From the NCBI RefSeq assembly GCF_013213835.1, contig NZ_JABSSU010000003.1, positions 1-64,000 on the forward strand: 64,000 nt of DNA. The letters run 5' to 3'. Made by a program: the position numbers and the translations under genes. A model generated the notes under the pieces. The model did no database searches and was not told the DNA's origin. It saw only the letters and a program-made list of their open reading frames with translations. The stretch comes from Winogradskyella sp. GTDB taxonomy: Bacteria; Bacteroidota; Bacteroidia; Flavobacteriales; Flavobacteriaceae. Position 1 is the first letter of the stretch. Every line of letters starts with the position of its first letter. Shown here piece after piece: positions 53,369-63,416 of this stretch.

Positions 53369-56026
53369 CTAAAACAAAGTCACCTGTCCATTATCATCAG
53401 TCTCTGAGGTTGAATCTGAATCATCACTAGCTGTTTTTTCTTCAGAATTAGCGGTTTCTTTAACCTCAACTTCTTGTTCATCAACAACTTCGAGCTCATC
53501 AGCATGTACTTCTTCTGGTGCTTCATATGGCAATGGGTCTAGAAGATTGATTTGATTAACTTTAAACTTAGACAACTGATTTCCTAAAGCATGTATCCCT
53601 TTTATTGCAATAAACTCTTCAAGGTTTACTGTGGCATTTTCTCTTCTGTCTTTTCCGCGTTCTTTAGCGTAAACTATTTCTGCAACTGGTTTCCAATCTG
53701 TTGATACAATCTCTAATTGGCTATCTGCATGTTCTGAAATAAAAACTTCTTCCTTGCTTTCGTTTTCAACAAGAAAACGTTTTACATAGTAGCGTTCTTT
53801 TTCACCATCATAATACACGGCTGAAATTGGCTTTTTAGGAATCCATTTTTCTAAGACAATCATGTCATCATCAAAATGTGCAGTCATTTCCGGAATAATC
53901 GTTTTTAAAATTCCAGTCTGTTTTATGATTAACAGTCTGTCTTCACCTCTAAATTCACCAAGCAAATCGCCTCTTCCATCTACATTGAGACGTTGTACGG
54001 TTTCATCGAACCAGATTTTACGTGGTTTTAAAGTAGAAACACCTTTTTCTTTTAATTCAACGCGTTTAATTGAATATTTCGTAACCAAGTTACCTTTAGA
54101 TGTTCTGCCTTTTATTAAAATATCTGCGAAATCTACATCCCATTTTAGCTTTTTAATGCTGCCTACTTGGCGTAACATGATGGTTACCACTTCTGCTTCA
54201 CCATTAGGGTTTGCTGAAAAATGCCATACCACAGAACCTTTATTTCCATTGGTAAGGTCGTATTCTCTATCTCGCGTAATAGAAGTTACGGCAAAACGCT
54301 TAATGTAAGAAGGTCCACCTTTTCCATCGCGATAAATTAAGTTGTAAATGGTACGTTTGTCTTTCTTTTTAAAGACTGCAACATGAATAATATTCTTACC
54401 TACAAAGGTTTTACTATCGACTTTAGTCACCATCATTTTACCTTCTTTAGTAAATACGATAATGTCATCAATATCGCTACAGTCGGCAACATATTCATCG
54501 CGTCTTAACGATGTTCCTATAAAACCTTCCTCTCTATTGACGTAGAGTTTCGTATTTCTTATAACCACTTTAGAGGCATCAACATCATCAAATGTTCTGA
54601 TTTCAGTTTTACGTTCTTTGCCTTCACCGTAATCTTTCTTTAATCTTTGGAAATACGTAATCGCATAATCTATAAGATTTTCAAGATGATGTTTTATTTC
54701 AGCAATTTGGTCTTCTAAAGCATCTATTTTTTGTTGTGCTTTATCAATATCGAATTTAGAAATACGCTTAATTCTAATTTCAGTTAAACGTACAATATCG
54801 TCTTCAGTAACAGCTCTTTTAAGGTGTTTGATATGTGGTTTCAAACCTAAATCAATCGCATTGATAACGCCTTCCCAAGTTTCTTGCTCTTCAATATCAC
54901 GATAAATTCTGTTTTCAATAAAAATACGTTCGAGTGAAGCAAAATGCCATTGTTCTTCGAGTTCGCTTAACTTAATTTCGAGTTCACTCTTTAAAAGCTG
55001 AACTGTATTATCCGTAGAACGTCTTAGCATTTCAGAAACACCAATAAAAATTGGTTTGTTGTCTTCAATGATACAGGCTAAAGGCGAAATAGACGTTTCG
55101 CAATTTGTGAATGCATATAAAGCATCAATAGTTTTGTCTGGTGAAATACCTGAAGGCAAATGCACTAAAATCTCTACTTCTGCCGCAGTATTATCTTCAA
55201 TTTTTTTAATCTTGATTTTACCTTTATCATTGGCTTTTAAGATGGAATCTATCAATGAAGATGTTGTTGTTGTAAACGGAATTTCGGTAATAACTAAAGT
55301 ATTCTTATTGTGTTGAGAAATTCTTGCTCTAACTCTAACCTTTCCACCTCGATTACCATCATTGTAGTTGGTAAAGTCTGCAATACCAGCAGTTGGAAAA
55401 TCAGGCACTAACTTAAAACGCTTACCTTGTAAATGCTTTACAGATGCATCAATTAATTCTAAGAAGTTGTGTGGTAATATCTTTGTTGACAAACCTACTG
55501 CAATACCTTCTGCACCTTGCGCTAATAACAACGGAAACATTACTGGAAGATTCACAGGTTCTTTACGACGACCATCATAAGACGCTTGCCATTCTGTAAT
55601 CTTAGGATTATACACAACATCTAAAGCGAATTTAGAAAGTCTTGCTTCAATATATCTCGATGCCGCCGCTCTATCACCAGTTAAGATATTTCCCCAGTTT
55701 CCTTGCGTGTCTATCAATAAATCTTTCTGACCAATTTGCACCATAGCATCAGCAATACTAGCATCACCATGTGGATGATATTGCATGGTGTGACCAACAA
55801 TATTGGCTACTTTATTGTAACGACCATCATCTAAATCTTTCATAGAATGCATGATACGTCGTTGCACAGGTTTAAAACCATCTTCTATTGCAGGTACAGC
55901 ACGTTCAAGAATTACATATGAGGCATAGTCCAAAAACCAATCTTTGTACATGCCTGTAACTTTGGTTATGGTTTCTTGGTTATCCTGATTATCGTTGTGT
56001 AATAAATCGTCGTTTTCTTCAATCAT
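53369..56026 (-). CDS. parC: DNA topoisomerase IV subunit A
   Basis: The 885-residue type IIA subunit has the N-terminal winged-helix/tower part with QRRIMHSMKDLDDGRYN, VGHTMQYHPHGDASI and the active-site tyrosine in AASRYIEARLSKFA. A coiled-coil region lies near 420-460, followed by a beta-propeller-like C-terminal part and an acidic tail. It cuts and passes DNA with the ParE ATPase, encoded just upstream (5 bases apart). The GyrA box is not seen, which favours ParC over GyrA. Confidence 0.93.
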   Translation of the reverse strand: MIEENDDLLHNDNQDNQETITKVTGMYKDWFLDYASYVILERAVPAIEDGFKPVQRRIMHSMKDLDDGRYNKVANIVGHTMQYHPHGDASIADAMVQIGQKDLLIDTQGNWGNILTGDRAAASRYIEARLSKFALDVVYNPKITEWQASYDGRRKEPVNLPVMFPLLLAQGAEGIAVGLSTKILPHNFLELIDASVKHLQGKRFKLVPDFPTAGIADFTNYNDGNRGGKVRVRARISQHNKNTLVITEIPFTTTTSSLIDSILKANDKGKIKIKKIEDNTAAEVEILVHLPSGISPDKTIDALYAFTNCETSISPLACIIEDNKPIFIGVSEMLRRSTDNTVQLLKSELEIKLSELEEQWHFASLERIFIENRIYRDIEEQETWEGVINAIDLGLKPHIKHLKRAVTEDDIVRLTEIRIKRISKFDIDKAQQKIDALEDQIAEIKHHLENLIDYAITYFQRLKKDYGEGKERKTEIRTFDDVDASKVVIRNTKLYVNREEGFIGTSLRRDEYVADCSDIDDIIVFTKEGKMMVTKVDSKTFVGKNIIHVAVFKKKDKRTIYNLIYRDGKGGPSYIKRFAVTSITRDREYDLTNGNKGSVVWHFSANPNGEAEVVTIMLRQVGSIKKLKWDVDFADILIKGRTSKGNLVTKYSIKRVELKEKGVSTLKPRKIWFDETVQRLNVDGRGDLLGEFRGEDRLLIIKQTGILKTIIPEMTAHFDDDMIVLEKWIPKKPISAVYYDGEKERYYVKRFLVENESKEEVFISEHADSQLEIVSTDWKPVAEIVYAKERGKDRRENATVNLEEFIAIKGIHALGNQLSKFKVNQINLLDPLPYEAPEEVHADELEVVDEQEVEVKETANSEEKTASDDSDSTSETDDNGQVTLF

Positions 56027-56031
56027 AGAAT

Positions 56032-57891
56032 CTATGCGTTTTCTTCAACTAAATCTAGTTCTACTTTTAGGTTGTTTATAATGAATTCTTGTCTGTCTGG
56101 TGTGTTTTTACCCATATAAAATTTTAGTAAATCCTCAATAGTCGTATCCTTATCTAACATTACTGGGTCTAAACGAATGTCTTCACCTATGAAATGCTTA
56201 AACTCATCTGGTGAAATTTCACCAAGTCCTTTAAATCGTGTGATTTCAGGTTTTGGTTTTAATTTTTCAATCGCATTTACACGTTCTTCTTCGGTATAGC
56301 AATAAATAGTTTCCTTCTTGTTTCTTACCCTAAATAATGGTGTTTGAAGAATGTATAAATGACCTTCTTTTATCACTTCTGGAAAGAATTGTAAAAAGAA
56401 TGTAATGAGTAGCAATCTAATATGCATACCATCTACATCGGCATCGGTAGCAATTACGACATTGTTGTATCTTAAATCTTCTAAAGACTCTTCAATATTT
56501 AAAGCAGCCTGAAGTAAATTAAATTCTTCATTCTCATACACCACTTTTTTTGTTAATCCGTAACAGTTTAGTGGCTTACCTTTCAAACTAAAAACCGCTT
56601 GTGTATTTACATCTCTGGATTTCGTAATACTACCAGATGCAGAATCACCCTCAGTTATGAATAAGGTTGTTTCAAGATTACGTTCATTCTTAGTGTCACC
56701 AAAATGGACACGACAATCTCTTAGTTTTTTATTGTGAAGACTTGCTTTTTTGGCTCTATCTCTAGCTAATTTTCGGATTCCTGAAAGCTCTTTGCGTTCG
56801 CGTTCAGCTTGAAGAATTTTCTTTTGAATCTTTTCAGCAGTATCAGGATTCTTATGCAGATAGTTATCAAGATATGTTTTTACAAAATCATTGATGTAAG
56901 TTCTAACGGTTGGTAATCCGCCACCCATATCCGTAGAACCTAATTTGGTTTTAGTTTGACTTTCAAAAACAGGTTCCATTACCTTAATAGAAACCGCAGC
57001 AACTACAGATTTCCTAACATCAGATGAATCATAGTTTTTACCATAGAATTCTCTAATAGTTTTTACTACTGCTTCCCTAAAGGCCGCTAAATGCGTTCCA
57101 CCTTGCGTGGTGTTTTGTCCATTTACAAAAGAATGATACTCTTCAGAATATTGTGTTTTATGATGTGTTATCGCTACTTCAATATCATCACCTTTAAGAT
57201 GAATGATTGGATACAGCTTTGCCTCATCATTAATATTTTCATCTAATAAATCCTTAAGACCATTTTCACTAAAATACTTTTCACCATTAAAAACAATAGT
57301 TAAACCTGGATTTAAGTACACATAGTTCTTGAGCATCTTAGCCACATACTCATTTCTAAATTTATAATTCTTAAAAATGGTTTCGTCCGGAATAAAAGAT
57401 ACTTTAGTTCCTTTTCTGCGCGACGTATCTTCTAAAAGCTCTTTATTCTTTAATTCACCGATTTCAAACTCAGCAGAAGCAGATTTTCCATCTCTTGTAG
57501 ATTCTACTCTAAAATAGGTTGATAACGCATTTACGGCTTTTGTACCAACACCATTAAGCCCAACTGATTTTTTGAATGCTCTAGAATCGTACTTTCCACC
57601 TGTATTCATCTTAGAAACCACATCAACTACTTTTCCTAGTGGAATACCACGACCATAATCGCGCACAATCACCTTGTTACCTTGAATAGAAATTTCAATG
57701 GTTTTTCCGGCTCCCATGACGTATTCGTCAATAGAGTTATCTAAAACTTCTTTTAAAAGAATATAAATACCATCATCTGGTGACGAACCATCACCAAGTT
57801 TTCCGATATACATTCCTGGACGCATTCTAATATGCTCTTTCCAGTCGAGTGAACGTATATTATCTTCAGTATAATTAGCTTGTTGAGACAT
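56032..57891 (-). CDS. parE: DNA topoisomerase IV subunit B
   Basis: ATG at 57891 ([15 protein letters not shown]) gives 619 residues; an upstream ATG at 57954 would add a hydrophobic run absent from the family. The GHKL ATPase part has [18 protein letters not shown] and VRDYGRGIP, and the TOPRIM domain has TEGDSASGS and [13 protein letters not shown]. It forms topoisomerase IV with ParC. Length and lack of a large insert match ParE. The gene pair is probably one transcript. Confidence 0.93.
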   Translation of the reverse strand: MSQQANYTEDNIRSLDWKEHIRMRPGMYIGKLGDGSSPDDGIYILLKEVLDNSIDEYVMGAGKTIEISIQGNKVIVRDYGRGIPLGKVVDVVSKMNTGGKYDSRAFKKSVGLNGVGTKAVNALSTYFRVESTRDGKSASAEFEIGELKNKELLEDTSRRKGTKVSFIPDETIFKNYKFRNEYVAKMLKNYVYLNPGLTIVFNGEKYFSENGLKDLLDENINDEAKLYPIIHLKGDDIEVAITHHKTQYSEEYHSFVNGQNTTQGGTHLAAFREAVVKTIREFYGKNYDSSDVRKSVVAAVSIKVMEPVFESQTKTKLGSTDMGGGLPTVRTYINDFVKTYLDNYLHKNPDTAEKIQKKILQAERERKELSGIRKLARDRAKKASLHNKKLRDCRVHFGDTKNERNLETTLFITEGDSASGSITKSRDVNTQAVFSLKGKPLNCYGLTKKVVYENEEFNLLQAALNIEESLEDLRYNNVVIATDADVDGMHIRLLLITFFLQFFPEVIKEGHLYILQTPLFRVRNKKETIYCYTEEERVNAIEKLKPKPEITRFKGLGEISPDEFKHFIGEDIRLDPVMLDKDTTIEDLLKFYMGKNTPDRQEFIINNLKVELDLVEENA

Positions 57892-57975
57892 AAATAGATG
57901 AAACGTTAGATAGATGAACAATATAATATAACACTTCAAAAAATAAAACCACAACTACACAAAGTAATTAACAAT

Positions 57976-58006
57976 AAAAAGCCCAATGTTGTTGAAAACA
58001 TTGGGC
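57976..58006 (-). terminator. Terminator after ychF
   Basis: On the minus strand GCCCAATGTT pairs with AACATTGGGC (57981-57990 with 57997-58006, loop 6 bases), followed by five T residues from 57980 to 57976. It ends ychF transcription before parE. Confidence 0.88.
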
Positions 58007-58031
58007 TTTACGATATTTTTATATTGTCTTT

Positions 58032-59126
58032 TTACACGTTAAACAAGAAGTGCATTACATCTCCATCTTTCACAATGTAATTTTTTCCTTCTACACGCAT
58101 TTTACCAGCTTCTTTTACTTTAGCTTCACTACCAAAAGACACATAATCATCATAAGCAATCACTTCTGCTCTAATAAAGCCTTTTTCAAAGTCTGTATGA
58201 ATAACCCCAGCAGCTTGTGGTGCAGTCGCTCCAATGGTTACTGTCCAAGCTCTTACTTCTTTTACACCAGCTGTAAAATAGGTTTGCTGATTCAATAATT
58301 TATATGCTGCTCTAATTAATTTAGCCGAACCTGGTTCATCTAAACCTATGTCTTCTAAGAACATTTGGCGTTCTTCGTAGTCTTCTAACTCATTAATATC
58401 AGCTTCTGTACCAACTGCTAAAACTAATACTTCTGCATTTTCGCCCTTAACTGCTTCTCTAACCTTTTCTACATAAGCATTACCAGTATTTGCAGCACCT
58501 TCATCTACATTACAAACGTACATCACAGGCTTATCTGTAATAAATTGTAAAGGCTTTACATAGTCATCATAATCTTCTTCAGAAAACTCTAATGCTCTTA
58601 CTGAAATACCAGATTCTAAACCGTCTTTTATTTTAAGCAAGACCGCTTCTTCCGCTTGCGCTTCTTTATTTCCTGTTTTTGCAGCACGCTTTACTTTATC
58701 TAGCTTCTTTTCTGTAGTTTCTAAATCTTTAAGCTGAAGCTCCATATCAATGGTTTCCTTATCTCTTATTGGGTCTACAGAACCATCAACATGTACAATA
58801 TTATCGTTATCAAAACATCTTAAAACATGAAGAATTGCATCGGTTTCTCTAATGTTTGCTAGGAACTGATTTCCTAATCCTTCTCCCTTACTTGCACCTT
58901 TTACCAAACCTGCAATATCAACAATTTCTACAGTTGCAGGAATCACTTTTTCCGGGTTAACTAGCTCTTCTAACTTTGTTAATCTTGGGTCTGGTACATT
59001 TACCACACCAATATTTGGTTCTATAGTGCAAAACGGAAAGTTTGCACTTTGCGCTTTTGCGTTAGATAAACAGTTAAATAAAGTTGATTTTCCTACGTTT
59101 GGTAATCCTACTATTCCAGCTTTCAT
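58032..59126 (-). CDS. ychF: Redox-regulated ATPase YchF (OBG-type)
   Basis: The 364-residue protein has the G1 loop [17 protein letters not shown], then [30 protein letters not shown] and a C-terminal TGS domain ending [18 protein letters not shown]. YchF/Ola1 prefers ATP and binds ribosomes. The length is normal. A 5' leader of about 119 bases holds a strong hairpin (59141-59159), with a -7 box at 59252-59259. Confidence 0.97.
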   Translation of the reverse strand: MKAGIVGLPNVGKSTLFNCLSNAKAQSANFPFCTIEPNIGVVNVPDPRLTKLEELVNPEKVIPATVEIVDIAGLVKGASKGEGLGNQFLANIRETDAILHVLRCFDNDNIVHVDGSVDPIRDKETIDMELQLKDLETTEKKLDKVKRAAKTGNKEAQAEEAVLLKIKDGLESGISVRALEFSEEDYDDYVKPLQFITDKPVMYVCNVDEGAANTGNAYVEKVREAVKGENAEVLVLAVGTEADINELEDYEERQMFLEDIGLDEPGSAKLIRAAYKLLNQQTYFTAGVKEVRAWTVTIGATAPQAAGVIHTDFEKGFIRAEVIAYDDYVSFGSEAKVKEAGKMRVEGKNYIVKDGDVMHFLFNV

Positions 59127-59482
59127 GGGCCTTTCCCTAGCCCTTTCCTGTGGAAAGGGAATCTTGCGGGTAATACATTAATTAAACAATTGATCCTTAT
59201 TTCTCTTCATTCCAGTTGGGAAGAATTAAGGATTGGCTTTTTTGCGAGTGCAAATGTAATTAATTCATCTAATACTTTAAAAGAACAAATAGCCTTTGTT
59301 AAAAAGAACTATTTAAAAAATTATCTAAAGCATAGAACATATAAAAAAAATAAAGACTTATTTTCTTTACATATAAAATTAAGTATATTCTTACTTAAAC
59401 GAACCTTAAAACGAATAAATTAATCAATAAACTTAGTTATTTATTAAATTTAGAGTAATAACAAATCTACAAACTACCTAAA
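59127..59482. other. 356-bp intergenic region with ychF leader hairpin
   Basis: It holds the 8-bp hairpin CCCTTTCC/GGAAAGGG (59141-59159) about 14 bases upstream of the ychF ATG, a second related CTTTCCC nearby, and a -7 box on the minus strand. An ORF at 59190-59423 is not supported. No plus-strand box close to 59483 was seen. Confidence 0.6.
59252..59259 (-). promoter_or_regulatory. Candidate -7 element for ychF
   Basis: The minus strand reads TACATTTG (TAnnTTTG). The resulting leader is about 119 bases and includes the hairpin at 59141-59159. Confidence 0.45.
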
Positions 59483-60517
59483 ATGAAAAATTACAATTAC
59501 ATTTTGCCATTATTTATGGTCTTAATTTTGGCTTGTGAAGACAATATTGAGCCTAATACCCAAATGTCATATAGTTATAATACAAATCAACAAATTACAA
59601 CTACAGAATCATACATCATAGACTTTGAAGCATTTAATCCTGGTGATTTTGTTTCAAATGTTACAATACCAATTTCTAATAGCAATATAGAAGTTTATGG
59701 ATCAACAATGGCTTTCCCTAATGCTAATGCAGCAATGATATTTGATTCCTCTAACCCTACTGGTAATGATTTTGATTTAGGAACACCTAATGAAATATAT
59801 GGTGGCCCAGGCATAGGCAGTGGTGGTTCATCAAATGACACTGCGTTAGGAAATGTTCTAATCTTATCGGAAGATTTAGACACCAGTGACCCTGATGATA
59901 TTTATGAAATTGGCGCTAAATTTACTTTTAACTTTAGCAACTTAGATAATCTGACTTTAGTTGGTTTTGATATATTAGACATAGAAGTATCTAATAATCC
60001 TAAAGTGATTAATCTCATTGATAGTTTAGGAAATATTTTTTACAGTCAAGAAGTCATGGCAAATGGTGACAATTCGAAGTATTATGTCGATCTATTAAAC
60101 ACTTCAGACGCGTCATATATGGAAATAATAATGAATAGTTCTGGCGCAGTAGATAACATTGCATTAGAAATAGAAAATGAGGTTCCTTGTGTTACATGCG
60201 AAAGCAGTATAGCCGAACTTTCGTTTACATATATTGGTGGTTTAGAGCAAGTCTCAATTAGATTTGAAACAATATCAGGAGATATCATTTTTGAAAATAC
60301 AGTTTTACTAAATGAGGAATTTACAATTTACGGAGATGAAAATAATGGTGCATTCTCCAGTGACCTCTTAGTTTTTATTAATGATCAACAAACAGACATT
60401 CTAGCAACTGATTGTTCTCAGATTATTGGACCTGGTTTTGTAATAAGCGGATTAGAAGTGACTTATGGTGAAACTATTACTGGCGGTCAGTTATGCCCAG
60501 TACAATTTTCATTTTAA
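59483..60517 (+). CDS. Secreted lipoprotein, unknown function
   Basis: The 344-residue product has a lipoprotein signal (VLILACED, Cys18). The mature part is rich in Asn, Asp, Ser and Gly, with many short strands and the glycine-rich GGPGIGSGGSSND at about 105-120. Later, CVTCESS and LATDCSQIIGPG hold cysteines. It looks like one or two beta-sandwich domains at the cell surface. I recognise no named family. Codon use is like that of neighbours. It is a single gene. Confidence 0.65.
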   Translation: MKNYNYILPLFMVLILACEDNIEPNTQMSYSYNTNQQITTTESYIIDFEAFNPGDFVSNVTIPISNSNIEVYGSTMAFPNANAAMIFDSSNPTGNDFDLGTPNEIYGGPGIGSGGSSNDTALGNVLILSEDLDTSDPDDIYEIGAKFTFNFSNLDNLTLVGFDILDIEVSNNPKVINLIDSLGNIFYSQEVMANGDNSKYYVDLLNTSDASYMEIIMNSSGAVDNIALEIENEVPCVTCESSIAELSFTYIGGLEQVSIRFETISGDIIFENTVLLNEEFTIYGDENNGAFSSDLLVFINDQQTDILATDCSQIIGPGFVISGLEVTYGETITGGQLCPVQFSF

Positions 60518-60579
60518 TTACTAAAGTTATTTTTTAAAAGTTTTAAGTTCGCTTATTTTTACCTGTAATACTATCAATA

Positions 60580-61350
60580 GTGAAAATTAAAATTTCTGAA
60601 CTGAAAGACTTTTTAAACGAAAAAGCAGAACGCTACAATAATTCTAAGTTTATTGAAAGTGACCCTATACAAGTACCGCATAAATTCTCGAAAAAAGAAG
60701 ACATAGAGATTTCAGGCTTCTTAACTGCCACAATTTCGTGGGGAAACCGAAAAAGCATTATCAAAAATGCGCATCGAATGATGGAACTTTTAGATAACTC
60801 GCCACACGACTTTGTGTTAAACCATACCAAAGAAGATTTAGAGCCTTTAAAGTCTTTTGTGCATCGCACGTTTAATGGTGATGATTTTGTGCAATTTGTA
60901 AAAAACTTACAACATATTTACACTAAGCATGAAGGATTGGAAGCTGTATTTTCTAAATATTCAGAAAAAGATTCACTACAAAAAAGCATTCATCACTTTA
61001 AATCTATTTTCTTTGAAATATCTCATCTAGAACGTACAAAAAAACATGTAAGTGACCCATTAAAAAATTCAGCAGCGAAAAGAATAAATATGTTTTTACG
61101 TTGGATGGTAAGACAAGATAATGCAGGTGTAGATTTGGGGATTTGGAAATCCTTATCGCCATCTCAACTCAGTTGTCCTTTAGATGTACATTCTGGTAAT
61201 GTTGCCAGAAAATTAGAATTGCTTAAGCGTAAACAAAATGACGCAAAAGCTTTAGCCGAATTGGATTCAAGTTTACGCAAGCTAGACTCTAAAGATCCAG
61301 TAAAATATGATTTCGCCTTATTTGGGCTGGGTGTTTTTGAAGGGTTTTAA
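60580..61350 (+). CDS. TIGR02757 family protein
   Basis: The 256-residue protein starts with GTG at 60580 (MKIKISELKDFLNEKAE), because the next ATG would lose the conserved DPIQVPHKFSKKEDIEISGF. Later motifs are ISWGNRKSIIKNAHRMMELL, RINMFLRWMVRQDNAGVDLGIW and PLDVHSGNVARKLELL, typical of this Bacteroidota family. A fold related to DNA glycosylases has been suggested by its helices, but the function is not known. It stands alone, followed by a terminator. Confidence 0.85.
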   Translation: MKIKISELKDFLNEKAERYNNSKFIESDPIQVPHKFSKKEDIEISGFLTATISWGNRKSIIKNAHRMMELLDNSPHDFVLNHTKEDLEPLKSFVHRTFNGDDFVQFVKNLQHIYTKHEGLEAVFSKYSEKDSLQKSIHHFKSIFFEISHLERTKKHVSDPLKNSAAKRINMFLRWMVRQDNAGVDLGIWKSLSPSQLSCPLDVHSGNVARKLELLKRKQNDAKALAELDSSLRKLDSKDPVKYDFALFGLGVFEGF

Positions 61351-61356
61351 ATAAAA

Positions 61357-61380
61357 AAGACTTCCAAAAATGGAAGTCTT
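61357..61380. terminator. Terminator between TIGR02757 gene and M61 peptidase gene
   Basis: AAGACTTCCA (61357-61366) pairs with TGGAAGTCTT (61371-61380), loop AAAA. The A-run on the left gives a U-tail for the minus-strand gene, so it probably serves that gene more. Confidence 0.8.
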
Positions 61381-61441
61381 CTATTTTATTGAAAGATTCT
61401 TGCTTTCACTTCGAGTAACTCAGTGAGCATGCTGGCATTTA

Positions 61442-63331
61442 TTAGCCTTTTAACCAAGCATTTCTTAATTCAATTTGAGATGTCGTTGCTTCTGAACTTT
61501 CTACTAAAGACTCACTGATTCCTGTAGCTTTTTCTAACGTACCAGAAAGTGAAATAACTTCACCTTCACGCTCTAATTCTAAAGAATATTCTTGTCCTGC
61601 TTGCCATCCAAACATGCCACCAATAACTTGTTGTGCATTTTGTAATGTTAAATCAGCACCATTTACTTTTTTAATGATATCACCTGCTTGAACACCTTGA
61701 GATTTCCAGAATGAGTTCTTAAGTGCCATCTGTGAGAAGAATATATTCCCTTTAGTTTGGTCAGCATCAAAAATAATATTCTGCCCACCAGCAAAGATGT
61801 AATTTGTAGGCACTTCTGTTTGTCCCATCGTTAGACCAACCATTTCAAAGAAATCATTATAATTAATCGGCACATTACCAACCACATGCGTATTTAAGAA
61901 TTCGCCTATACTAGGATACGTCATTGCTGTGATTTCAGCAATAAGATTATCGTCCACAAAAGGCTTTTCTTTACCATATATATTAGATAATTCTTTCATT
62001 AAGGACAAAATGCTTCTATTACCTTCACTTTCTTTTCTCAACAAAATATCAATACACATATTGATTAATGCACCTTTCATGTAGACATTATAATAATTAG
62101 CTGCATATGGTTCTTTCAATACATTTTCGCTCATTATAGTAAAGCTCATAGCATCATCTAAATTTTTAGATGTATTGATTTTAGTCATTACAGTATTATA
62201 GAAATCATTTGGTTCTACTAAACCTTCATAGATTTGAAAGTGTTGCGCAAAATATTCTGTAGTACCTTCATACATCCATAAGTGCTTTGAAAAAGTAGGT
62301 TTGTTATAATCAAAATAGTGCACATCTTCAGAATGTACAGAAAGTGGTGTTACGATATGAAAAAACTCATGCGCAACAACATCAATGATAGAAGATGCTA
62401 ATGACTCTTTACTTGAAGATTCTGGTAAAACTACAACAGTAGATGTATGATGCTCTAAAGCACCCATACCTTTTGGTGCTGTTTCAGATCCGTCAGATAA
62501 ATATAAGTAGATGTCGTAACGTGCTGTGCTATTTATATCACCTAAATAATTCTTCTGAGCTTGCATCATTTTAAAAACAGTCTCTTTTTGACTCGCGGCA
62601 GTATGAACGTTATTTGGCGAGTATACAGATAATACGATTTTAATATCACCAACCATGAACTCTTCTACATCAAGTTTACCATACATCATCGGGTTATCTG
62701 TAATATCAAAATAACGTGGCGCAGCATATGTGGTTATAGCTTTACCATCATTTGTTAAGAATTCACTTTTAACCTCTAAGGCAGAAGTTCTTTTAAAATC
62801 TAAATCAGAGATTACGGTTAACCCATATTGACTATTCTTTAAGGCATCAAAATATCCAATAAACCCATGTAGGTTTAATACGAAATTGTCTTCTTCAATG
62901 TTTGTTCCGGCAGGTGAGAATGGTTGCTCACCACCTATTCCACCACTGGTTTCAATATCAAAAGTATCATTAACGTAATACGTCAATTTATCAAGATTTT
63001 CTGCATCTTCAATAGACCAAGTATTAACGTCTACTTTTGTTACTTTAAGCTCATTGCCTTTATAATCTAAAGCTTTAAAATCATCTACATATTTTCCGAA
63101 GTCACTAACCGAATATGTGCCTTGAACAACTCTTGGAAGCCTATATGTTACTGTTTCCCAAGTAAAACGTCCAGGATTAATTGTTACTGGCACTTTATCG
63201 TCTGTAACTTTTGTTAAATCTAGAGTAGTTTGAATAGGATTGTTAATCGCTAAATCATCTGCATTGGTTTTTGCAGAGCCACAGCCCGCTAAAACTACAC
63301 TCAAACCTATAATGGCTAAATAATTCCTCAT
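61442..63331 (-). CDS. M61 family peptidase lipoprotein with PDZ domain
   Basis: The 629-residue protein has a lipoprotein signal (VVLAGCG, Cys17), an N-terminal beta domain, a catalytic zinc motif HEFFH (His321, Glu322, His325) and the third ligand Glu355 in LWMYEGTTEY, as in M61 glycyl aminopeptidases. A PDZ domain lies near 540-610 (IFFSQMALKNSFWKSQGVQAGD is its approximate start, shown here in part). It is likely in the periplasm or at the surface and may trim peptides. It is a single gene with a -7 box. Confidence 0.9.
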   Translation of the reverse strand: MRNYLAIIGLSVVLAGCGSAKTNADDLAINNPIQTTLDLTKVTDDKVPVTINPGRFTWETVTYRLPRVVQGTYSVSDFGKYVDDFKALDYKGNELKVTKVDVNTWSIEDAENLDKLTYYVNDTFDIETSGGIGGEQPFSPAGTNIEEDNFVLNLHGFIGYFDALKNSQYGLTVISDLDFKRTSALEVKSEFLTNDGKAITTYAAPRYFDITDNPMMYGKLDVEEFMVGDIKIVLSVYSPNNVHTAASQKETVFKMMQAQKNYLGDINSTARYDIYLYLSDGSETAPKGMGALEHHTSTVVVLPESSSKESLASSIIDVVAHEFFHIVTPLSVHSEDVHYFDYNKPTFSKHLWMYEGTTEYFAQHFQIYEGLVEPNDFYNTVMTKINTSKNLDDAMSFTIMSENVLKEPYAANYYNVYMKGALINMCIDILLRKESEGNRSILSLMKELSNIYGKEKPFVDDNLIAEITAMTYPSIGEFLNTHVVGNVPINYNDFFEMVGLTMGQTEVPTNYIFAGGQNIIFDADQTKGNIFFSQMALKNSFWKSQGVQAGDIIKKVNGADLTLQNAQQVIGGMFGWQAGQEYSLELEREGEVISLSGTLEKATGISESLVESSEATTSQIELRNAWLKG

Positions 63332-63362
63332 TTTAATATTTTTGATTTTGTAACAAGTCGCT

Positions 63363-63370
63363 CAAAACTA
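63363..63370 (-). promoter_or_regulatory. Candidate -7 element for the M61 peptidase gene
   Basis: The minus strand reads TAGTTTTG (TAnnTTTG), giving a leader of about 25 bases to the ATG at 63331. Confidence 0.45.
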
Positions 63371-63416
63371 GTATCTGTTACCACTTTTTATCTAAAGGTT
63401 TTGTTAAATTCGCTTC

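Noticed and set aside
57892..57954. Longer start of parE at 57954
   Set aside because: It adds 21 mostly hydrophobic residues not found in ParE; the ATG at 57891 gives the normal N-terminus.
59190..59423. 77-codon plus-strand ORF upstream of the secreted lipoprotein gene
   Set aside because: It is rich in Lys, Asn and Leu as expected of random AT-rich DNA, has no domain or signal, and overlaps the ychF promoter region on the other strand.
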